A program made the position numbers and the translations under genes. From a bacterium (GTDB lineage: Bacteria; Cyanobacteriota; Vampirovibrionia; Gastranaerophilales; Gastranaerophilaceae), in contig JAGOIO010000015.1 of NCBI GenBank assembly GCA_017995595.1, positions 1-13,452 of the forward strand: a DNA stretch of 13,452 nt, given 5' to 3'. Below the pieces are notes generated by a model that saw only the letters and a program-made list of their open reading frames with translations, did not search any database and had not been told where the DNA came from. Positions 6,091 to 12,263 of this stretch are shown piece after piece. Within the stretch, counting starts at the first letter, position 1. Every line of letters begins with the position of its first letter.

Positions 6091-7704
6091 ATGGGTACAA
6101 AATACATTTTCGTAACAGGTGGTGTTGTAAGTTCTTTGGGTAAAGGGATTGTTGCAGCTTCTTTAGGTAAGTTACTTACTGCAAGGGGATATTCAGTTGC
6201 AATTCAAAAGTTTGACCCTTATATTAACGTTGACCCCGGAACTATGAGTCCGTTTCAACACGGCGAAGTTTTTGTAACAGATGATGGTGCGGAGACTGAC
6301 CTTGATTTAGGACATTATGAAAGATTTACAGATACAAGCTTGAGCCAAGTTAATAATGTAACTTCTGGCAGTGTATATCAGACTGTTATTAATAAAGAGA
6401 GAAAAGGCGATTACCTTGGTGGTACTGTTCAAGTAATTCCTCATATTACAAATGAGATTAAATCCAGACTTTTAAAAGCTCAAAATGAATTTAAACCTGA
6501 TTTTTTAATTACTGAAATCGGTGGAACAATAGGTGATATTGAAAGCTTACCGTTTATTGAAGCAATCAGACAATTTAAAGCCGAAGTCGGATTTGAAAAC
6601 GCACTTTCTGTTCATGTTACATTGTTACCATATTTACCGACATCAGGCGAATTAAAGACGAAACCTTCTCAACATAGTGTAAATGTTTTAAGAAGCTATG
6701 GTATTCAACCTGAAATTTTGGTTTGCAGAACTCAAAAACCTATTCCAAAAACAGAAAAGGAAAAATTGGCACTATTTTGTTCAGTACCGAAAGAAGCTGT
6801 TATTGAATGTAAGGACTTGAAGAGTATTTATGAAGTTCCTTTGGCATTGGAAGAACAAAATATTGCATCTGTAATATTGAAAAGATTAAACAAAGAGGAT
6901 AGAAAACCTGATTTAGCAGAATGGGAAAAGCTTGTCGAGAGAATTAAAAATCCAAAAGACACATATAAAGTTGCTATTGCAGGTAAATATACAAAGCTTT
7001 CAGATGCTTATATTTCTGTTGTTGAATCCTTAAAGCATGCCGGTTATGCAAATGATGCAAAAGTTGAGGTAAAGTGGATAAATGCTGAAGATTGCATTGA
7101 GTATAATGAAGCAAAGAAATTGTTGAAAGATGTTGATGCCCTTGTAGTTCCAGGAGGTTTTGGAATAAGAGGCATTGAAGGAAAATTAAATGTAATAAGA
7201 TATGCAAGAGAAAACAATTTGCCGTTTTTAGGGTTATGCTTAGGAATGCAATGTGCTGTTATTGAGTATGCAAGAAATGTTTTAGGATTAAAAGATGCAA
7301 ATTCTACAGAATTTGATGAAAATTGTCCAAATCCTGTTATTGACCTTATGTTAGAACAAAAAAATGTTAAGGGCTATGGCGGAACAATGCGTTTAGGAAA
7401 ATATGAATGTCATTTGAAAAAAGGTTCAGTTGCTCAAAAAGTTTATAATTCTTCTAAAATATTTGAGCGTCATAGACACAGATACGAGGTTAATTCAGAA
7501 TATATAAGTCAATTAGAAAAAGCAGGACTCGTATTCTCAGGATTTTCACCGGACGGAATGCTTGCTGAGATTGTAGAATTGCCAAAACTCGATTGGTTTG
7601 TCGCTTCACAATTCCACCCTGAATTCAAGTCTCGTCCTGAAAGACCGCACCCTTTGTTCTATGGACTTATTGAAACAGTAAAGAAAAGAAAATCAGATAA
7701 ATAA
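6091..7704 (+). CDS. pyrG: CTP synthase
   Basis: Makes CTP from UTP, ATP and glutamine, the last step of pyrimidine nucleotide synthesis. The 537-residue protein has both standard domains. The N-terminal amidoligase domain (about 1-270) has the GGVVSSLGKG P-loop near residues 10-19, VDPGTMSPFQHGEVFV, and the GDYLGGTVQVIPH segment. The C-terminal class I glutamine amidotransferase domain has the nucleophile Cys383 in GLCLGMQ and the partners His509 and Glu511 in FHPEF. All catalytic residues are present. The ATG at 6091 is preceded by GGGGG (6082-6086) at only 4 bases, an unusual but workable ribosome site. A terminator lies just upstream, so it should have its own promoter, but I could not pick a convincing one in 6051-6080. 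Downstream, 88 bases lead to mnmE with no hairpin. Confidence 0.98.
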   Translation: MGTKYIFVTGGVVSSLGKGIVAASLGKLLTARGYSVAIQKFDPYINVDPGTMSPFQHGEVFVTDDGAETDLDLGHYERFTDTSLSQVNNVTSGSVYQTVINKERKGDYLGGTVQVIPHITNEIKSRLLKAQNEFKPDFLITEIGGTIGDIESLPFIEAIRQFKAEVGFENALSVHVTLLPYLPTSGELKTKPSQHSVNVLRSYGIQPEILVCRTQKPIPKTEKEKLALFCSVPKEAVIECKDLKSIYEVPLALEEQNIASVILKRLNKEDRKPDLAEWEKLVERIKNPKDTYKVAIAGKYTKLSDAYISVVESLKHAGYANDAKVEVKWINAEDCIEYNEAKKLLKDVDALVVPGGFGIRGIEGKLNVIRYARENNLPFLGLCLGMQCAVIEYARNVLGLKDANSTEFDENCPNPVIDLMLEQKNVKGYGGTMRLGKYECHLKKGSVAQKVYNSSKIFERHRHRYEVNSEYISQLEKAGLVFSGFSPDGMLAEIVELPKLDWFVASQFHPEFKSRPERPHPLFYGLIETVKKRKSDK

Positions 7705-7752
7705 GTTTCTGTAGCAAGACAATTTTCAAACTTTCAGTTATCTTAGTTTGCG

Positions 7753-7783
7753 TTGTTTTACAAACAATTTTTTATGATACAAT
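7753..7783 (+). promoter_or_regulatory. Possible promoter very close to the mnmE start
   Basis: TATGAT (7773-7778) and TACAAT (7778-7783) are overlapping -10-like hexamers. A TTGTTT (7753-7758) lies 19 bases before the second. A transcript from here would begin only about 2-8 bases before the mnmE ATG. Spacing is imperfect, so this is tentative. Confidence 0.35.
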
Positions 7784-7792
7784 GAAGTCATT

Positions 7793-9127
7793 ATGAACAT
7801 AACACAAGAATTTGATACAATTACTGCTATTGCAACTCCTGTCGGTACAGGTGGGATTGGTGTAATTAGAATTTCGGGCGATAAAAGTTTTGAAATTACT
7901 GAGAAAATCTTTGACAAGAAGCTTGTTAAAGGTCAAATTATGCATGGAAAAATTTGCGATGGAAATATTTTAATTGATGAAGTTGTTGTTTTACCATTTA
8001 AGTCTCCAAACAGTTACACTGGTGAAGATGTTGTTGAAATCCAGTGTCATGGTGGTATAAATGTAGTTCAAAATGTTTTAAATCTTGTACTAAAGTCCGG
8101 TGCCAGAATGGCTGAGCGTGGAGAATATACAAAAAGAGCTTTCCTTAATCATAAAATGGATTTGTCCCAAGCTGAAGCAGTTTGTGATTTGATACATGCT
8201 AAAACTTCGGATTTTGCAGTTAAATCAGCTCAAAACCTAGAGGGAGTTCTTGCAAAAGAAATTAAAGAAATAAGGCATGACATTTTTGAAGTTATGTCTA
8301 GAATTGTTGCGGGTATTGATTTTCCGGAAGATATGGCGGAACCTGAATATTCTTATTTAGAAGAAAATTTCACAAAATCAATAGAAAAAATAGATAAAAT
8401 CTTAAAAAGTGCAAAATCTTCAAATATTTTAAGACAAGGTATAAAAGTTGCGATTGTAGGTCGTCCAAATGTTGGCAAATCTTCATTATTTAATAAATTA
8501 TTAAGCTTGGATAGGGCGATAGTTACGGATATTGCCGGCACTACTCGTGATGTTTTAACTGAAACTGTTGACATGGACGGAATCCCTGTTACATTGATTG
8601 ATACGGCAGGAATTAGAGATAGTGAAAATGTTGGAAAAGTTGAAGAAATAGGCATTGAATTTTCAAAACAATCAGCTGATAATGCTGACTTAGTTTTGTT
8701 TTTATATGATGCAAGTACAGGATTAACTCAAGCTGATAATCAGATTTTTGACCTTATTAAAGACAAAAATTATATAAAAATTGCAAATAAATGTGATTTA
8801 ATTGATTTTGAAATAGCTGATTCGTTGTGTGTTTCTGCTATTCAAGAGAGTGGAATTGAAAATTTAAAATCAAAAATAAAAGATTTAATTTTAGAAAATG
8901 ATTCTGCCGAAACAGAGTATATTACAAATCAACGTCAGCAAAATTGTTTGCTGGAAGCAAAAAGCAGTCTTGAGCAAGCTCTTACAGCAACTCAAATTCA
9001 TCAGTTGCAAGATTTAATCTCTATTGATGTGAAATCTGCTCTACTCTATTTAGATGAAATTACAGGTGAAGTCGTTACCGATGAAATATTAAATAATATT
9101 TTTGACCACTTTTGTATCGGAAAATAG
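7793..9127 (+). CDS. mnmE: tRNA uridine-5-carboxymethylaminomethyl modification GTPase
   Basis: MnmE, with MnmG, modifies wobble uridine 34 of several tRNAs. The 444-residue protein is complete. The N-terminal tetrahydrofolate-binding domain (about 1-115) includes SYTGEDVVEIQCHGG; a helical domain follows. The inserted G domain has G1 GRPNVGKSS (223-231), DTAG (270-273) and NKCD (332-335) in place of the more common NKxD variants. The C-terminus ends in the essential CIGK (441-444), whose Cys is needed for modification. The start is set by the conserved IATPVGTGGIGVIRISG segment close behind the ATG. No recognisable Shine-Dalgarno precedes it, unlike the other genes here, so it may be leaderless or translated at low level. 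It could also be transcribed with pyrG. In many bacteria mnmE sits near mnmG and rnpA/yidC; that is not the case in this window. Confidence 0.97.
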   Translation: MNITQEFDTITAIATPVGTGGIGVIRISGDKSFEITEKIFDKKLVKGQIMHGKICDGNILIDEVVVLPFKSPNSYTGEDVVEIQCHGGINVVQNVLNLVLKSGARMAERGEYTKRAFLNHKMDLSQAEAVCDLIHAKTSDFAVKSAQNLEGVLAKEIKEIRHDIFEVMSRIVAGIDFPEDMAEPEYSYLEENFTKSIEKIDKILKSAKSSNILRQGIKVAIVGRPNVGKSSLFNKLLSLDRAIVTDIAGTTRDVLTETVDMDGIPVTLIDTAGIRDSENVGKVEEIGIEFSKQSADNADLVLFLYDASTGLTQADNQIFDLIKDKNYIKIANKCDLIDFEIADSLCVSAIQESGIENLKSKIKDLILENDSAETEYITNQRQQNCLLEAKSSLEQALTATQIHQLQDLISIDVKSALLYLDEITGEVVTDEILNNIFDHFCIGK

Positions 9128-9189
9128 TCCTATTATTGATATTTAGTGTTTTTTAAAATTTAAAATAAATAAAAATGTAATGGAACAAT

Positions 9190-9211
9190 GTAAAATTTGT
9201 AAACAATTTAC
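9190..9211. repeat. Imperfect palindrome upstream of the AAA+ protease promoter
   Basis: In the 22 bases from 9190 to 9211, 8 of 11 positions are symmetric (GTAAA at one end, TTTAC at the other). It lies about 23 bases upstream of the -35 box at 9234, a place where an activator or repressor could bind. AT-rich DNA gives such patterns by chance. Confidence 0.3.
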
Positions 9212-9233
9212 GACATTTGTAGCAATAATTCGT

Positions 9234-9262
9234 TTGACAGAACTTTAAAATAGTGTTATAGT
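9234..9262 (+). promoter_or_regulatory. Strong promoter of the FtsH-like protease gene
   Basis: A perfect -35 TTGACA (9234-9239), 17-base spacer and -10 TATAGT (9257-9262), preceded by TGT (extended -10). The expected start is near 9269. The 5' end of the leader can form a small hairpin (AGTGT 9268-9272 with ACACT 9280-9284). The leader is about 87 bases long and contains no other gene. Confidence 0.85.
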
Positions 9263-9355
9263 AGATTAGTGTTTTTGCTACACTTGTAGTATGTGTGTAT
9301 AAAGTATAGATTTTCGTAAAGGAAATCAAGCTAGTGTTAATGAAAGGATAGGGTT

Positions 9356-12064
9356 ATGATAGAAAGAATTTCTGCCCCGATAGTTACAGGAAAAACAACA
9401 AAATTGACAGCAAAGAAAAATGAACAAGCATGTTCAAACAATGTGATGTCAAATCCTGTTGTTTCACTTTCATTTGAAAATGCACGAGCAAACTTTATGC
9501 CGATAGTGAAAAGAAATAATGTAAGTTTTACAGGTTTATATAATGAGCTTCAAATGTCAGGTGCAACGTCAAATGATACTCCTGCTGTAAATATGACATC
9601 AATTACGCCTATAAAAATGTATAAAGGAAATTATTATGCAAAGGCTGCTGATGATTTAGCAACAGCTATGGGACCTGATAAGGGTGCAATTTTAACTCAT
9701 AAACCGTCAACTATTCCTGATATGTTAGTTCAAGATTTTACAAAGGCTGTAAAGGCAGGTAAATATGAACACTTGGGTTATAATGCAGATACAACAAATA
9801 TTAGTGTAATTGACTTTGATAAATATGCTGAAAAATCTCCGGCAGCAGGTCTTACTAAAGTTTATAAAGAACTTGCAAATATTCCTAAAAATGGCGTAAA
9901 AACTGCAAAGGTAGTTTTTATAAAAGGATACGAAAAATTTATTATGGCTACTCAAGAAATTCCTATGTCTTTTCATTATGAAACTTCTAATGAGAAAAAA
10001 GATGTAGAATTTAGTTTGTATAATCTTATTAAAAATCAAGAAGAATTAGCAAAAAGTAAAGTTCATGTTGTAGGATTTATGAATGATAAACTTGCAGAGT
10101 TATGTCAAAAAGATAACTTGTCATTTGAGGAAAGACAAGTATTAAGTGGTTATCCTGGATTAAAGGAAATAGTTAAAGAGCAAATGAGTTTGCCAATGAA
10201 CGGTCTTTCTACAACTCAAACAAAAGAATTGTTAAAGAAAGATGACAGGTTTATTAGTGGAGTTTTGTATAAGTATGCAGAAGCAAATCATGAATTAAAG
10301 ATTTCAGAAAAAGCTATTGATAAAATCGTTGATAAAGCCGCAACAGGAATTACCGGAACATTCCCTGCAAAAGCTTTACAGGTTCTTGATTTAATTGCTG
10401 CAGACAAGTCTATTAAAAATCAAAAATTAATTAATGAAAATGACGTAGATTCATTTTTCATACAAAAAGCTTCATTATTAGAAGCAATAAAAGATAAATC
10501 AGACTTTAAAGCAGTTGAAAATGTAAAAACAAGATTAGAGGACGTTGGTGGTTTGCACAAAGCAAAAGAAGACGTTCAGGATATAATAAGTTTCTTGAAA
10601 AATCCTAACGCATTTTTAGCAACCGGAAAAGCTGCTCCAAAAGGTGCATTATTTGCAGGTAGTCCAGGAACAGGTAAAACATATTTTGCAAGTGCAGTTG
10701 CAGGTTCTTGCGATGTTCCGTTTGTTAGTGTAAGTGCAAGTTCTTTTGTTAATAAATATGTTGGTGTTGGTGCCGCAAACGTAAGAGCTGCATTCGCAAA
10801 AGCAAGACAATTGGCTTCAGATTCAGGTAAAAATGCCGCAGTTTTATTTATTGATGAACTTGATTCAGTTGGTAAGAAAAGGGGCTCTGAAAATAATGGT
10901 GAAGTAGAATCTACTTTGAATGCTATGTTAACAGAAATGGACGGTTTAGAAACTAAAAATTCAAATGTAAAAATCGTTGTTTTGGCCGCTACAAACAGAG
11001 CTGATATGTTAGATGATGCATTAAAGAGACCAGGTAGATTTGATGCCGTAGTTTCTTTTGAACCACCTGCTACTAAGGCTGAAACAAGAGAAATCTTGAA
11101 TGTTCATGCGAAAAATTTAAAATTTGCTGATGATGTAATAAAGAACAAAGTTCTAGATGAAATGGCAGAAAGATTGACAGGACATTCAGGTGCCGATATT
11201 TCAAGAACAGTTGAGACTGTTAAAAAAGTTGTTGGCGAAAGAGTTGCAAATACGTTTAAAGACGGAAATGCACCAAAATCTGCCTTATTTATTACATCAA
11301 ACGACTTTACCGAAGCTTACTTGAGAGCTTTGGAAGGAAGAGTTAATGTTGAAAATGAAACAGCTGTTTTAGGAAAAGAAAGAACAGTTGTTCATGAAGC
11401 AGGGCATGCTATGGTTAAAAACTTCTTTAAGCCTGAAGGTTTAGACTTTATTTCAAACCAAAGTCGTGGAGATTATCTTGGCGTTACTTTTGTTAAACCG
11501 TCAAAAGAAAATCCTAGATTTGAATCTGTAATTCAAGATATTGCATGTGATTATGCAGGTAACGGTGCGGAAAAGAGATTCGCAAAAGTCGGTGATGCCG
11601 GCTGGAGTGGAGATTTGGAACACGTTGCTTTGAGAATTAAATATGCTATTCAAGAATGGGGCTTAGGCATTCATGCTCCAAAAATGAACTTGAAAGATAA
11701 TGAGACAAGAGGTCTTTATAATGAAGAAATCAAACAAGATATTAATATCTTTGAAAAAACAGCTTCTTATGTTTCAGACCAAATTCTTGATTTTCATAAA
11801 GACTTTTTGACAAAAGATTATATGAATAAGTTTAGAGAAGAATCTAAGTCTGGCATGGGTGGAAATGTTCTTTCAGGAAGCGAATTTACTCAAATGGTTA
11901 AGGATTGGGTAAAAGCAAACGGTAAAGAAGATGAACTTGCAAAACTTCATTCACATATAAACGAAGTAATAGAAAAAGCTTCTCAAGGAGATTTAAGCTT
12001 CTTAAATCCAGCAAAACCGGAAGCAGAATCAATGTTTAAGAAGTTTATAAAATTATTCAAATAA
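9356..12064 (+). CDS. FtsH-like AAA+ metalloprotease (M41) without membrane anchor and with a degenerate Clp-like N-terminal AAA module
   Basis: An ATP-driven zinc protease of the FtsH type by motif, but 902 residues instead of about 600-650. The FtsH-type AAA domain starts at LEDVGGLHKAK (394-404). It has Walker A GSPGTGKT (435-442), pore loop YVGVGA (468-473), Walker B VLFIDELD (496-503) and arginine fingers Arg558 and Arg561 in RPGRFD. The peptidase has HEAGH (680-684) and the likely third zinc ligand Asp753 in GWSGDLEHVA, so all catalytic residues are present. No transmembrane stretch is seen anywhere, whereas true FtsH has one or two at the N-terminus. Residues about 100-350 resemble a Clp-type AAA+ module with lost catalytic residues. 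NVSFTG at 55-60 resembles a motif in the protein at 3838-5175. The ATG has AAAGGA (9343-9348) 7 bases upstream. The gene stands between a strong promoter and a strong terminator, next to dnaK. Protease function is likely; substrate unknown. Confidence 0.9.
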   Translation: MIERISAPIVTGKTTKLTAKKNEQACSNNVMSNPVVSLSFENARANFMPIVKRNNVSFTGLYNELQMSGATSNDTPAVNMTSITPIKMYKGNYYAKAADDLATAMGPDKGAILTHKPSTIPDMLVQDFTKAVKAGKYEHLGYNADTTNISVIDFDKYAEKSPAAGLTKVYKELANIPKNGVKTAKVVFIKGYEKFIMATQEIPMSFHYETSNEKKDVEFSLYNLIKNQEELAKSKVHVVGFMNDKLAELCQKDNLSFEERQVLSGYPGLKEIVKEQMSLPMNGLSTTQTKELLKKDDRFISGVLYKYAEANHELKISEKAIDKIVDKAATGITGTFPAKALQVLDLIAADKSIKNQKLINENDVDSFFIQKASLLEAIKDKSDFKAVENVKTRLEDVGGLHKAKEDVQDIISFLKNPNAFLATGKAAPKGALFAGSPGTGKTYFASAVAGSCDVPFVSVSASSFVNKYVGVGAANVRAAFAKARQLASDSGKNAAVLFIDELDSVGKKRGSENNGEVESTLNAMLTEMDGLETKNSNVKIVVLAATNRADMLDDALKRPGRFDAVVSFEPPATKAETREILNVHAKNLKFADDVIKNKVLDEMAERLTGHSGADISRTVETVKKVVGERVANTFKDGNAPKSALFITSNDFTEAYLRALEGRVNVENETAVLGKERTVVHEAGHAMVKNFFKPEGLDFISNQSRGDYLGVTFVKPSKENPRFESVIQDIACDYAGNGAEKRFAKVGDAGWSGDLEHVALRIKYAIQEWGLGIHAPKMNLKDNETRGLYNEEIKQDINIFEKTASYVSDQILDFHKDFLTKDYMNKFREESKSGMGGNVLSGSEFTQMVKDWVKANGKEDELAKLHSHINEVIEKASQGDLSFLNPAKPEAESMFKKFIKLFK

Positions 12065-12080
12065 AAATATTTAAAATGAT

Positions 12081-12119
12081 AAAAAGAAAGAGGACACCTT
12101 TGGTGTCCTCTTTCTTTTT
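12081..12119 (+). terminator. Very strong intrinsic terminator after the protease gene
   Basis: An 18-bp perfect stem (12081-12098 with 12102-12119) closes a TTT triloop. The core is GAGGACACC/GGTGTCCTC; the outer arms are A-rich and T-rich (TTTCTTTTT), providing the U-tract. It isolates the protease gene from dnaK. Confidence 0.93.
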
Positions 12120-12176
12120 ATAGAAAAATTAAATTTTAGAATGGAAATATTAATTTTTTGTTTATTTTTATAAGAA

Positions 12177-12204
12177 TTTGAATAAATGGTGTTATAAGTA
12201 TAAT
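12177..12204 (+). promoter_or_regulatory. Candidate dnaK promoter
   Basis: A perfect TATAAT (12199-12204) has TTTGAA (12177-12182) 16 bases upstream. Overlapping it is TGTTATAAG (12190-12198), the extended -10 shape seen at other genes in the window. No CIRCE repeat (the HrcA operator, TTAGCACTC-N9-GAGTGCTAA) is present. Confidence 0.6.
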
Positions 12205-12233
12205 GTAGGTTAAAAGTATTAAAAAGTAATAAA

Positions 12234-12246
12234 GCGGTATAACCGC
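12234..12246 (+). promoter_or_regulatory. GC-rich palindrome in the dnaK leader
   Basis: GCGGT-ATA-ACCGC is a perfect 5-bp inverted repeat, in an otherwise AT-rich leader. It ends 4 bases before the GGAG ribosome site (12251-12254). As RNA it could form a small hairpin beside the ribosome site; as DNA it could be a repressor site downstream of the promoter. Confidence 0.45.
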
Positions 12247-12263
12247 AAATGGAGAAATGAAAA

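Noticed and set aside
9340..9351. Three-codon open frame (ATG AAA GGA TAG) in the leader of the protease gene
   Set aside because: It overlaps the protease's own ribosome site, has none of its own, and is short enough to occur by chance.
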